Made by a program: the position numbers and the translations under genes. 64,000 nt of DNA, taken from the NCBI RefSeq assembly GCF_963082655.1, contig NC_081554.1, positions 92,820,245 to 92,884,244 of the forward strand, in the 5' to 3' direction. How positions within the stretch are numbered: position 1 is the stretch's first letter; each line of letters begins with the position of its first letter. This document shows, one piece after another, positions 22,010 to 33,769 of this stretch. The notes beneath the pieces are model-generated. The model did no database searches. It worked only from the letters and a program-made list of their open reading frames with translations, and had not been told where the DNA came from. This DNA is from Stomoxys calcitrans. Taxonomy: Eukaryota; Arthropoda; Insecta; Diptera; Muscidae.

Positions 22010-22410
22010 ATGGGTACTTGTGAAAGCGGACGAGGCAGCGTTTGGAGTCTTTGAGAGATAGATTCTTCGTAAAATATATGGACTACTTTGTGTTAATGGA
22101 GAATATAGGTGTCGTATGAACCACGAGCTCTATGACGACAATAGCATAGTTATAGCAAACACCGGGATGACCAAAAGTCCGATGGAAAGATAAAGCGGTG
22201 TGAGACACCGTGAAACTTGGTGCCAGAGATTATAATATGAGTGCACAAGATCGAAGAGCTTGGAATGCTATTCTACGTTCGGCTAGTGGTACAAATGTTC
22301 TGTCGTAGCCAATTAAAGTAAAGTAGAGCGCACAACAAGCCGATTACCGGCTTAGGTGCATGTCCATAGTGGCATGTGGCGTATTAATATCTGCACCCCC
22401 TTTTCAACCT
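22010..22410 (+). pseudogene. RTE-type LINE 3' end, unit 1
   Basis: Broken frames give FERQILRKIYG-, VNGEYRCRMNHELYDD- and AQDRRAWNAILRSA-like blocks, the C-terminal tail of RTE-type ORFs. A 3' tail 'tagagcgcacaacaagccg' follows. A second copy occurs at 23380-23790. Confidence 0.75.
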
Positions 22411-22589
22411 AAAGTGGAGGGATGATGCCACACAGGTTCGTCATGCCATGACTTTAAACCGTACCAAAAAAGCTGCTTTGAGGATTTGAAAACATTGCTG
22501 AAACAAGTAACATTTATTTATTAGGGGGAAAGTAGCATCAACGCAAGGGGGGAAACAAAAACAAGTAAGAGAGTGCTAAGTTCGGCTAT

Positions 22590-23110
22590 TCACATCTGCA
22601 TCTCGTATAATCTTCTCCAGCAGGATATTAAAGAGATCACACGATAGGCTGTCTCCTTGTCTGAAACCTCGTTTGGTTTCAAATGGTTCGGAGAGCTGCT
22701 TTCCTATTCTTACTGAGGAACGGATATCAGGAAGTGTCATCCTGCAGAGTCTTATTAATTTTGCAGAGATACCAAACTTAGACATGGCTTGAAATACCTT
22801 TGAACGTATAGGGGTATCGAAAGCGTCTTTGTAGTCAACAAAGTGGTGTTGATTTGTCTTTCTTGGGTCTTTTCCAGGGTGGATTTACCAGGTCTAAAGC
22901 CGCATTGATAGGGCCCAATTATCCCATTGACTTTAGGTTTTAATCTTTCACACAGTACCGTCGAGAGTATCTTGTATACGATGGGGAGGAGACGTATTCC
23001 TCTGTAAATAGTTGGCTCATTCCGCCTTGTCTCCTTTCTTGTGTACGGGACACAGTATGTTGAGATTCCATTCGTCGGGTATGCCAGATTTCGCAAGATG
23101 GGAACCACAA
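22590..23110 (-). pseudogene. RTE-type LINE reverse transcriptase fragment
   Basis: Minus strand, two frames: TIYRGIRLLPIVYKILSTVL, CERLKPKVNGIIGPYQCGFR and PGKST, then FETKRGFRQGDSLSCDLFN with ILLEKIIRDA. These are RT blocks 1-4 of RTE/BovB elements. A frameshift lies near 22800, and the YADD block and everything after it are gone. Confidence 0.85.
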
Positions 23111-23249
23111 CTTTGAGCCAGCAACTTTATCTACATTGGCACCGCCGTGACCGAAGCTAATGACAGCAGTTTTGAAATAAAGCGAAGAATAATATTGACA
23201 AACAGATGCTACTTTGGATTAAGTAAGCAGTTTAGAAACAAGGCCACCT

Positions 23250-23348
23250 CTGTTGTGAGGCAGTGTGTTGTACACTGAGGCGGCAGCCCTTGCCGATGAA
23301 GGAATCCATCGGGTCAATCCGGTACGTACAACCGGTTGCCATGGGATT
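23250..23348 (-). mobile_element. Short LINE derivative, copy D
   Basis: 'gcagtgtgttgtacactgag' to 'accggttgccatgggattg'. The (CAA)n tail is nearly absent. A single C-to-T change turns the first stem's GGCAGCC into GGCAACC. Confidence 0.8.
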
Positions 23349-23379
23349 GAGACACTGATACTACCCGTGTTGTTAAATG

Positions 23380-23790
23380 GTTCTGGGGCATAGGTACTTG
23401 TGAAAGCAGACGAGGCAGTCCTTGGAGTGTTTGAGAGATAGATTCTTCGTACAATATATGGACTGGTTTATGTTAATGGAGAATATAGGTGTCGCATGAA
23501 TCACGAGCTGTATGACGACGATAGCATTGTTATAACAAACACGATGGTATAGGCAAACCGGGACGACCAAAAGCCGGATGGTGAAATCAAGTGGTGTGAG
23601 ACACCTCGAAACTTGGTGTCAGAAATTATAAAATGAGCGCACAAGATCGAAGCGCTTTGAATGCTATTCTACGTTCAGCTGGTGGAACAAATGTTCTGTC
23701 ATAGCCAATTAAAGTAAAGTAGAGCGCACAGCAAGCCGATTACTGGCTTAGGTGTATGTCCATAGTGGTATGTGGCGTATATCTGGAAGA
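23380..23790 (+). pseudogene. RTE-type LINE 3' end, unit 2
   Basis: Duplicate of 22010-22410 over about 400 bp, including the tail 'gtagagcgcacagcaagcc'. The two copies differ at many positions, so the duplication is not very recent, or they are independent insertions. Confidence 0.75.
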
Positions 23791-23861
23791 CTTTAAACCG
23801 TACCAAAAAAAGCTGCTTCGAGGCTTTGAAAACATTGCTGAAAAAAGTAACATTTATTTAT

Positions 23862-24535
23862 TATAACAAAACACCTTATGCAAAATTTCAGCCAAATCGA
23901 ATGAGACTTGCGCCCTCTAGCGGCTCAAGAAGTCATGATTCAAGATCGGTATATATGGCAGCTATATTATGTTACGAACCGATTTAGATCATGCTTGGCA
24001 CTGTTGTTGGAAGTAATACCAAAACATCTCATGCAAAATAACAGCCAAATCGGATAAGAATTGTGCCCTCTCAAAGCTGAAGAAGTCAAGGCCCCAGATT
24101 GCTTTATATGACAGCTATACCAGGTTATGTACCGATTTGAACCATATTTAGAACAGTTATTGGAAGTGCTACCAAAACACTACGTGCAAAATTTCAGTCA
24201 AATCGGACGAAAATTACACCATCAAGAGGCTCAAGAAGTCAAGACCCAAGATCGGTTTATATGGCAGCTATATCAAATCGTGAACCGATTTGGCATTTAT
24301 AATCCCAACCGACCTACAATAATAAAAAGTATTTGTGCAGAATTTCAAGCGCCTTGCTTTACTCCTTCGAAAGTTAGCGTGCTTTCGACAGACAGACGGA
24401 CATGGCTAGATCGACTTAAAATTTCATAACGATCAAAAATATATATACCTTATGGGGTCTTAGACGCATATTTCGAGGTGTTACAATCAGAATGACGAAA
24501 TAAGTATACCCCCATCCTATGGTGGAGGGTATAAA
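23862..24535 (-). repeat. Type A interspersed repeat
   Basis: Reverse copy ending with the clean border 'cctatggtggagggtataaa'. Confidence 0.75.
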
Positions 24536-24842
24536 AAGAAAGAAATATTTTGAGACAAAATCGATATACCTTTTCGAAAAACACGATCTTACAACTATGA
24601 TACAAATTCAAGTTTTAATTTACGATACAAAAACAGTCGAGAATTTATTGATAAAGACACACATAATCTATGAAGTACATTGTAATTATGCATGCACACA
24701 TTATTCAAGTGTTCCGAGTATAAAAATGCATAATTTCACATTTAACAATCTAATAAAGATAATTCGTATAATACCGATTCGATAAAGTTTTATGAAAAAT
24801 TGGCAGCTTTTAGCGTTTCATCATTTGTAGAAGACAAGCAAT
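24536..24842. other. No gene recognised
   Basis: AT-rich spacer downstream of the C10-family gene; it probably includes that gene's 3' UTR. Confidence 0.35.
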
Positions 24843-25181
24843 CTATATTAATATATCATTTGTGGTATTTATGGCAATGGGAGGTAAGTAGATAGCCCTT
24901 ATTTGACTACGTAGTCTGGCTATTTCCACATCTTGAATTTCCAACTCCCGGACCAGTTGCGAAAATTGCACCAAGCCCTCCCGGTTGCCAGGAAATCCAT
25001 ACGATTTTATAACTTCTGTTTGTAATTGCATGACCAGAGGGAAAACGTGCTGCATCATAAGAAGCATCTCCTTGCCAGCGGACGCTTTGGCTTCTGATAA
25101 TTTCTTGGAGTTTTCCGGTTGATTTACTGTTCGTATAATATCTATCAAAATTTGTTTGGCAGTGTCGTTGTTGAAATTCAT
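24843..25181 (-). CDS. C10-family protein (C12orf57/GRCC10 homologue)
   Basis: Single exon, 112 aa, from the ATG at 25181 (MNFNNDTAKQ) to TAG. It follows the C10 family throughout: an N-terminal helix AKQILIDIIRTVNQPEN, then MMQHVFPLVMQLQTEVIKSY-GF, a FSQLVRELEIQDVEIARL block, and a LPPI segment near the end. The vertebrate protein is about 126 aa. Human C12orf57 is linked to a syndrome with corpus callosum and eye defects, but its molecular function is unclear. No membrane segment or signal peptide is visible. The reading frame extends upstream only through non-ATG codons. Confidence 0.85.
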   Translation of the reverse strand: MNFNNDTAKQILIDIIRTVNQPENSKKLSEAKASAGKEMLLMMQHVFPLVMQLQTEVIKSYGFPGNREGLVQFSQLVRELEIQDVEIARLRSQIRAIYLPPIAINTTNDILI

Positions 25182-25300
25182 AGCTCTTGAATACAACAAA
25201 AAGGAATTTTTATTATATTTTTTTTTGTTTATAATTATTTTACGTTGTTTCTCAGTTTTGGAAGTTTTTGTTTATTTTCGATTATTGCTGCAATCTATGA

Positions 25301-25308
25301 AATCGATA
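25301..25308 (-). promoter_or_regulatory. DRE-like element upstream of the C10 gene
   Basis: Minus strand TATCGATT matches seven of eight positions of the DRE (TATCGATA) and lies about 120 bp before the start codon, a usual place for this Drosophila housekeeping-promoter element. Confidence 0.4.
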
Positions 25309-25880
25309 AATTTACAACAACTCTGTTCGAGTTAGTGTTGGGCAAGGCGTATCTATAAGGTGGCCGCATCGGCGAATTGCCACAACAAAGCATCTTTTTT
25401 GGGAACTTGATATGTCAACATTTGTAAGTAGGGGAAAGAAAATTATATTCGCCGTGACATTTAAAATTGTTGGCAAGTTTGTTTGGACCAATCAGAGCAA
25501 GAAGAAAATAGTTTTTTAATTTTTGAGTGTCAAGCAAAAAAAAAAAAAAACAAATTTAAAGATGTTCAAAATTCCTTTTAGCTCCAGACAAAACCATCAG
25601 GATAGCAGGTTTAAATAGTTTTCACTACGTTGTTGTAGCGGTACACTAGGTACCAAAGAATGTACAATCTTCCACGATAGACTAGGGTAGTTCCAGCTCA
25701 ATTCTCAATAGGGCTGGGATTGATTCCAACACCACACATCACATGTATCAATAGCATAACTCTTTGTAACTCTCTGATAATTAGCGTATCACTAGTAAAG
25801 GACTCCAATAGGAATATTGTGACTAGAGCACAAGGGAGGATTTTTTAACCCTTTTTGGGGCTATTGGATAATTTGGGATT
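25309..25880. other. No gene recognised
   Basis: Mixed sequence upstream of the C10 gene with no feature I can name. Confidence 0.35.
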
Positions 25881-26060
25881 TTTACGTCATTTGAAAAGAA
25901 GGGGGATAAAATTTGTTGGCTACGAGGATGACGTTTTCATATCAGTGTATGGCCGTTCACAGAGCATATATGGGGGCTTGATGTAAACCCCCGAAAGATA
26001 AAGTTGGCGCTAGTCACCAATATGAAGTAATTTGGTGTGTTTAGGGCGGGGGACCTCTCC
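25880..26060 (+). pseudogene. Degraded LINE reverse transcriptase fragment
   Basis: Near 25915 a frame reads KFVGYEDDVFISVYG, which resembles the RT catalytic block (F/Y-A-D-D-V) with Ala changed to Glu. Flanking frames are broken by stops. Confidence 0.5.
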
Positions 26061-26581
26061 TAGAATTTTTTTTATAAGGCAAATTCAAACATGTTGTGAC
26101 ATATCAAATTTCATCAGCTGTGCTGATGCGGCTACCTTATTAAATACACCTTGGTGTTGGGGATTTTTCCCAAATTGGGGATTTAATTTCGAAAATTGGG
26201 ACGAAATTTTTAGCTTGCGTACTGAGGGATTTAAGGTAAGATCGTTCACTGTGGAAAGTTTTCACAACGCATTGTTTGCTTATTGTAGAAATTCTCAAAA
26301 AATCGTTTTTTTATTTTGGTAAGTTGTGTTGTTTGCGTAGTGTTATCACGAAAAATAAAAGTGAAAAGGACCATATTTGCCAACGAAAATGCAACGCGAA
26401 TGCGAGGAAAATTCCTTTTCTTATCATGTTGGCCCAAGTTGAAAAACGTTTTGTCCACGCTCTTAAAGACTGCCAAATTTCCACTCAATAAAGAACTTAG
26501 TATCACAAATGAAATTGTTTTCACAGATTATTTCACTATTGTTTTTATGGAGTTTCAGTGTGAAAACTAAAGTTAAAACCC
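26061..26581. other. No gene recognised
   Basis: Open frames of 70-96 codons overlap here on both strands without similarity to known proteins. Confidence 0.35.
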
Positions 26582-26680
26582 CGTTTAAACCCCCGGATAT
26601 AAGGCTCTCGTCAGCTGATTTTATAAAGGGAAAATTGATGATCGAGCCATTAAATCCGGATTTAAAGATCAGTGTAAAGG
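26582..26680 (+). mobile_element. AAATCCGGATTTA MITE, copy 1
   Basis: Contains 'aaggctctcgtcagctgatt', 'ttataaagggaaaa' and 'taaatccggatttaaag', and ends 'cagtgtaaa'. Related copies lie at 50268-50375 and 59510-59618. Confidence 0.7.
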
Positions 26681-27640
26681 AAAAATGGATGAATGACACC
26701 GAACTGCATTACCAACGGGGTAGGTGTTTAATGCAATTGAGATTATTTAATGTTGGATGGAGCTATTAAAACATAAAATTTCATTGGTAGTTGTAAGAAA
26801 AAATTATTTAATGCCTGTTACGCAAAGAAAATTTCATCTGTGTCTAGTCTAGTCTAGGCCGGGCCAGAGGATATTAACTGGTGTTGAATGAAATGGGTAG
26901 GGAGCGAAAAAGAAGAATTAAAGTGGAAATTGTAACCGGGACCGCCGCAAGATGCACGGAAATTTAAAATGCCAAGTATTCATTGTTAAAAAAATAAATT
27001 TAAAACTGTGGCTAGCGCAATAGGGTAGGTATTCTATTCGGCTCTCCTCGTGAACAACTGTTAAACGCTATATAAAAAAATGAAGAAGCTAAAAACATTT
27101 GAAATAAGTAAATGCCCCTTTTACTCTAAAGGCTGGTACTACATTTTTTTGGGGGAAATTTTCCATAAATCTTTCTTTCGGTGGTTTGACAAGGTTACCA
27201 CATTTGATTTTTTTAGGTTTCTTTGGCCAAAATGCTGTCATTTACATATAAAAATTCATATGGAACCAACCATTTTATGTAAATGTACATACAAATGTGA
27301 GTGTGTGGACCGGACTTAAATTCATATATGTTGTTGCAATATCAACCAAAACCCACCCCTTCGAAATAAAAAAATATCGAAACACAAAACTATTTAAAAA
27401 GGACCAACTTCGGCTTTTATTTGAAATAATAATTAGATTTTGTAGTATTTTCGTTGGTATTAGTTAAATAAACACAACTTTCCAAAAGCCTTCGCCAGCA
27501 TCATCCACTTGTATAATGTTGTTGTAATAGCAAGACCAAAAGCACAACACTTTCACAATCGTACAATAGATATTACTTCGTATAATAGTTTATTATGAAT
27601 AAAACATTTATTTTAGAAGTATTTTTATTTATTTTTTTAT
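26681..27640. other. No gene recognised
   Basis: No coding or repeat family identified; several short open frames only. Confidence 0.35.
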
Positions 27641-29655
27641 ATTTATATACAAACCAGCTGAACCGGGCCCGCTCCGCTGCACCTTATTTTACTTTATATG
27701 GAACAAAATTATCCTTTGAATATTTATTTTCAACAATTAAAGAGATTTTTAGTGAAATAATATGCTACGAAAATAGTATATGCATATCGCTTGACTAACG
27801 GTATGACAATATAAGCGCCTTAATCTGAATCCAATTTGATCTTAATTGGACTATGGATTTTACTCGGAGGGTTTAATATCATTTAAGTTTGGATGTTAGA
27901 TGTATTCCATTCTTAAAAGTCTTAATTTCAGCCCAATATTCTCATGATGTCCGATTTAGGGATGTTTCCGGGGATGAGGTGGTCCCCCAGTGCTGTTCTC
28001 TCAAATAAGGAGAGTTTATTTATAGGCGTCCCCCAAACACTTGGTCCAAAAATGGTTATCAAATTCGTTTTCTAATCTCAAATACCTTTCATTTGAGCCA
28101 CATATTGGCATGGTGGGTAAATTTTTATCCTTTAGGGGGTTTTTGGGGAAGGGGCGGCGCCCTAAATACATGGCCCCACATTTGGATATAAGGATAGTAT
28201 TCTACTCCCAAATACCTTTATTTGAGCCCCATATTGCGATGGTCAGTTAATAATTGCTGTTTGTGGGGTATTTTGGGAAAGGGGTAGATCCCCAGAGAAT
28301 TGGTCCCAAAAGTTGGTATCAATTCCGTGCTCTTTTCTCCAATATCTTTCATTCAAGACCCACATTGACATGGTCGGTAAATATGCCCGATTTAGGGGTG
28401 TTTTAGGCAGTGAGGTGGTCCCCCACACACTTAGCTCTGAAAATATATCAGCATCGTGCTCAATTCTCATATATCTCAATTACCCTTCATATGAAACCCA
28501 TATTGCCATTGGCATCGAAATTGGATGTCAAATTCGGTTTCTAATCTCAAGTACCTTCCATTTAAACCCCTTGTTGCAAAAGTCAACAAATATGTCCGGT
28601 TTAGGGTATAGGCCCTAATAACTATCAATATCGAGCCCCACTGTCTTAAAAACCCAAATTGTCTTGGTGAGCAAATACGTCCCATTTGGGGGTTGTTATT
28701 GGGGTGGGACGTCCCCTAGACAGTTGGCCTCGAATGTTAATATCAGATTCGTGGTCTACTCCCAAATACCTTTCATTTGAGCCCCATATTTCCATAGTCG
28801 GCAAAAATGGCCGGTTTGGGGGCAGTTTGGGGTGGCCACTCATTGACTTGGCCCTGAAAATATATATCAGATTCATGGTTTACTCTAAAATACGTATTAT
28901 TTGACCCCATATTGCAATGGTCAGCAAATACTTCCTATATGGGTGGTATTATGGGGGTGGGGTGGCCCCATAGACACGTTTTCTCGAATATTGATATCAG
29001 ATTCGTGTTTTACTCCCAGAGACCTTTCATTTGAGTACCCATATTGTTATGGTCGAAAATTTTTCCTTTTTGTGGCATGTTTTTGGGGAAGGGGTGGACC
29101 CCCAAGAGCTTGGTCCCACATTTGGATATCAGATTCGTACTCTACTCGTAAATACTTTTCATTTGAGTCCCATATTGCTATGGTTGGTAAATATGTCTGA
29201 TTTTGGAGTGCTTTGGGGGTTGGGGTGATCCCCCAAGCAATTGGATATCAGATACGTTTTCTAATCTTAATTACCTTCCATTTGAGTCCCATATTGTCGT
29301 GATTGGTCTTTATATATATTAAGTAGGTTTTGGGGGTGGGGTGGCCCCCCTAGGTACCCCATCCGAAATTTGGATACCAAGTTTTTGATTTTTTTTCTAT
29401 GAGAGAGAACACAAAATTTCGCTTAAATCGCACCACCCATCTCCGAGATCTGGCGTTTCTGAAAATTAGGATAAGGGGGAGGGTCCGCCTCCTTCAAATA
29501 GCAAAAACTGTAGTACTCTATTTTCACCACGGGGTCATTATGCGACATCTGTGAAAATTTCAAGAAAATCTGTTTAGCCGTTTTTGAGTCTATAAGGAGC
29601 ACACATACAAACAAACAAACCGACACACAAATTCATTTATATATCTATAGATTTT
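27640..29655 (+). mobile_element. Repeat element with ~130-bp internal tandem units
   Basis: The left border 'ccagctgaaccgggcccg' and right border ('gccgtttttgagtctat' then an AT tail) match those of the element at 35808-36850. Between them are about ten diverged units of roughly 130 bp, each with 'tcccaaatacctttcatttg', 'agccccatattg', and 'ttgggggtgg' blocks. No convincing ORF. Origin unknown; it behaves like a non-autonomous mobile satellite. Confidence 0.7.
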
Positions 29656-30645
29656 CATCATTATAACACTGTTTTGTGGCTTATGTGTAGACTATTAGAT
29701 CAAATAGAACATCTTTTTAAGATTTAAGAAAAATATCACAGCTGTGATATCAAGCCTTTGACATTTAGATTTACTGCAAAATCAACACAAAATTAAAAAA
29801 ATTGTACTCAGCTGTTCGCATGACTTCACCTTATTGGTGCATCCTGGCTGTATGCCAAATTTTTTCCCATGTTTGGGCTACCTACCTCAACATCATTTTT
29901 ACCTTGCCGTCCCTTGATAATAAGCACTTGTGTGCAATGCAACAAAAATGTTTTGTACCATCCGTTCTATCCCCTGCTGTAGGATGTTGTTGTTTGTTTG
30001 CTGAAACCCCTTTTTTTTATTCCTTTGAATATTGTTTTGTGGAATGATGGGCTATTATTTATGCTTGCCTGATACTACCGATTACGTTTTATGTATGCTT
30101 TTCTGGTTACGATCAAAAAAAAAAAAAAAATAATAATAATAAATATTTTTTACGTTTTTTACTCTCCTTGCAACCACCCCATTATAAATTAAACAGCAGC
30201 AATTTTCATCAAATAACAGACTATTCAGCAGTCATACTGCTGCTCTGAAATTGCAAACATTAAGCTATGACAGCTGCAGTAACATATTTCATTAATGTCT
30301 CGCAAAGCTTGTTTTTTAGAAGTTCAAAAATATTGTATGGAGTCATTCAAAAGTTTAAAATTTTTAATTTAATATCAGCAGACAGTGTTTGCTAAACTTA
30401 AATAAAACATAGTAGAATCCTTCATAGATGCTGACTCAATCTGCCGTCTATACTAAATGGTGTCCATAATAGAGCGAATTTTGCGCAAATTTTCAGCGCT
30501 GCCCATTTCAAATAGAAAAGGATTTACGTGTCCAAGTGTCATAGACTTGCAAGCAAAACAGTTTAAATACGTGTTTATATTTGCTGCGACTGTGTTAATA
30601 TTTTTATATAATTATATTTATAAGGCATTGATTATATACAAACAT
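29656..30645. other. Intergenic, with remnants of CAGCAAA-type foldback repeat
   Basis: Contains 'tcatactgctgctctgaaat' and 'cagcagacagtgtttgct' near 30230-30390, related to the elements at 33200 and 37911. The right part is the probable 3' UTR of the second Marcal1 copy. Confidence 0.45.
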
Positions 30646-31569
30646 TTAACAAAAAATATCTTTGAAGACTTCATCATCGTCATCTTGGAAAAAATCCTCA
30701 ATATTTTCAATTTTCTTACTAGTATCGGAACCTGGTATTGAGCTTGGGGGGTCAGATTTGTTGTGAATAGTAGCGGACGATGACTGTTGCGCAAGATCTG
30801 GGTTCGATGTTTTAATGGGCGTATAATTTTTATCAACTTTTTTGGACTGAAATGGTAGATGGTAGTTCAAAACTACTATTTAAACATTTAAATCATAAAA
30901 CATACTGTTGTTGGTGCTGACGTATGCGCGGCATCCTGAAGATCTTCGCAAAAAATACCCGCTTTATTGAGAACATCCTGTTTGGTCTTTAGTATTTTCC
31001 AGATATGATCATCGGCTGTTTTAGAGGCCATTAAATATCGGCAAGTTACGGGATTTTGCTGTCCAATGCGATGGGCTCTACTTTCGGCCTGAGCTAATGT
31101 CTAAAAAGAAAAAAAATGTATGTACCAATATAAGCAGTAAAGTGAAGTAATAAAACCACCACCATCCCTACAAAATAATTGGACACCTGTAAATGGTCGA
31201 CAGTTTTTTAACACGAGTTCTTAATACAAGTACAAGTTAAAGATATAGTAAGATGGCCAGGCGACAGACTGCAAATCCTACGATATGAAAAATAGCAGAG
31301 ATAGCGGAGGACATTTTCTTCAGAATACAACGAGACATAGGAAGAGACCGAATCTTGGAAACGATGAGATTGATCTAGGGTTTACCATCATTACAGCTTT
31401 AAAGAGATTTGAAACGTTTTATTCACCACGATCTGATCTTCCAATAAACTTTTTCAGGCGAAGAAGTCCGAGTTAAGGGCGTGGGCGTTGGCCGGGAATG
31501 TAGCATGTTTAACAGAGACAGTAGAAAAAAACAACAAATTGTATGGAAGATGCGAAAAACAACCAGTTG

Positions 31570-32472
31570 AAAGGCGTTAAGTTTGGATACCCACCACCTC
31601 AGGTATATATGTAATCCACCTTTCGTCATAATCCGGCGAAAAATGCATAATTTATGTTTCCATAGCAGCTATATCGAAATACGGTCCGGACCAAATTCGG
31701 CACGGACATTGAGTGGTCTAATAAGTAAAAGTCATTGTTCAAATTTGTTGAACAAAATATTAGTTTTTTTTGGTAGCTATGTCCAAATATAAACCGATCT
31801 GAACCATATACATGTCTATATAACAGCTATATCCAAATCTAGACCGATCTAAGCCTTATTAAACAAAGATATCGAAGGGCCTGACACAACTCACTGTCCC
31901 AAATTTTGGCAAAATCGGACAATAAATGCGGTTGTTATGGGCCCAAGACCTTAAATCGGTGGATCGGTCTATATGGCAGCTATGTCCAAATCTGAACCTA
32001 TCTGGACCAAATTGAAGAAGGATGTCGAAGGGCCCGACACAACTCACTGTCCCAAATTTTGGCAAAATCGGACGATAAATGCGGCTGTTATGGGCTCAAG
32101 ACCCTAAATCGGAGGATCGGTCTATATGGCAGCTATATCCAAACCTGGACCGATCTGGGCCAAATTAACGAAGGATGTCGAAGGGCCTAACGCAAATCAC
32201 TGTCCTAAATTTCAGCAAAATCAGATAATAAATGTGGCTTTCATGGGCCTAAGACCTTAAATCGACGGATCGGTCTATAATGGGGCTATTTCAAAATGTA
32301 GTCCAAAATAGCCCAACTTCGAACTTAACCTGCTTATGAATCTGTGCTAAGTTTCGATTTTTACGCTGATCAAGAATATATATACTTTATAGGGTCGGAA
32401 ATGGATATTTCGATGTGTTGCCAACGGAATGAAAAAATGAATATACCCCATCCTTTGGTGTTGGGTATAAAA
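31570..32472 (+). repeat. Type B interspersed repeat
   Basis: Starts with 'ggcgttaagtttggatacc' and 'caccacctcaggtatata', has units 'atcggtctatatggcagc' / 'aaatttggcaaaatcggac' types, and ends 'cctttggtgttgggtataa'. Inside intron 6 of the Marcal1 duplicate. Second copy at 47299-48540. Confidence 0.75.
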
Positions 32473-32489
32473 AGACTTTAACATCAGTG

Positions 32490-32830
32490 TTTATCGCGCC
32501 CGGTAACTCAGCTGAGAGTTACCGGGCGCGTCCACTGGTTGCGGATAATAGAATGCTTCCCATACCAAGTAGCTGCAATTGCAGTCGCGGACAATCAGCG
32601 ATATTTAGGCAAGAGTGTCAGTGAGAGGCCAGGCTACACCGGATTTGCCTATATACTCAGTGCCTGTGATACTCGATACGACAAGTCCAAATATTGACAC
32701 TTTTAAATAACCAATGGAAATAACGTACCTGCGTCGATCGGTCCTATGGATCGGAACGAGCTTGCCACTTTTGGAGCTTTACGAGGATCGCTACCTATAC
32801 ATTCAAATGTGGCTACAACAACATCAGTAA
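32490..32830 (+). mobile_element. Type D SINE-like element
   Basis: Copy ending in 'ttcaaatgtggctacaacaa', showing the CAA-type 3' end. The 5' part contains a local palindrome 'cgcccggtaactcagc'. Confidence 0.7.
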
Positions 32831-33199
32831 GGCTTTCGGCATCATTACGGGACACACCTGTGTTCGCAACGACGAGACGTTCGAGTATTCCTGTGTCTTC
32901 GCAAATAAGACTAGGGAATATAAAAGGATCACAGAATTCCTAGTATATAATTTCAAGGATTCTCTTTGTTAATTAGAGTCCAAAAATTGTTAGTAAAAAT
33001 AGCAAAAATGTTTGCTGTAACAGCAGAAAGTCTGCTGAAAATGGTTTTTATGGTATTTTCGAATGGCAGAAAGTAAGCTAAAAAGTTGCATAAATATTTC
33101 ACAATTATTAATATTTTATCTTTAAAACGTATTTTTTTCCCAATTTTTAGCAATTTGATAGTTTTTGAATGAATTTAAATAACAGCAATATAATAACTA

Positions 33200-33655
33200 C
33201 ACCCAGAGAAATAAATCTGCTGATATCAGCAAACACTGTATTTTTTTAACTTTTGAATGAATCCATAGCAAATTTTTGAACTTCTTAACAACAATTGAAG
33301 CATTTGCTATATATTAATAACAAAAATTGCCAATTCTAGGCGTTAATTATTTGTTTAAAAGCGTAAATATAATAGCAGTTATTTTATCTGCTGACATAAA
33401 GTTTCGTTCAAAAATTAGCAAATTGGAATAAATTTTACATTATGTGCTTGTAAAATTGAAAGATATGATGGAATATAAAATTTTTTGAAATATTTATGAC
33501 ACTTTTAAGTTTCTTTTTTTACTTTTTACCATTTGAAAACAGCGGAACGCGTTTGCCGTTTTTCCGAAAAATTACAACTGTCCCATTTTCAGCAGACTTT
33601 TTGCTGTTACAGAAAACTTTTTTGCTGTTTTTACTAAAAAAATTCTCTGAGTGTA
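33200..33655. mobile_element. CAGCAAA foldback/MITE element
   Basis: Ends 'tacacccagagaaataaa' and, inverted, 'aaaattctctgagtgta'. Inside are 'ctgctgatatcagcaaacac', 'agcaaatt' and 'tttgctgt' motifs on both strands. No transposase. Confidence 0.65.
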
Positions 33656-33769
33656 CTACAATCATATTTATGCTATTAAACAGTAAATTAACGTCTTGAA
33701 TTGGTAAAATGCAGTCTAAAGAACAGGGAGCAGACGATGAGATCATCACCTACTCCCAAGATACCTATT

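Noticed and set aside
27640..29655. Coding gene from the many overlapping open frames
   Set aside because: Frames only reflect low stop density in the ~130-bp repeat units; they change frame between units and show no family.
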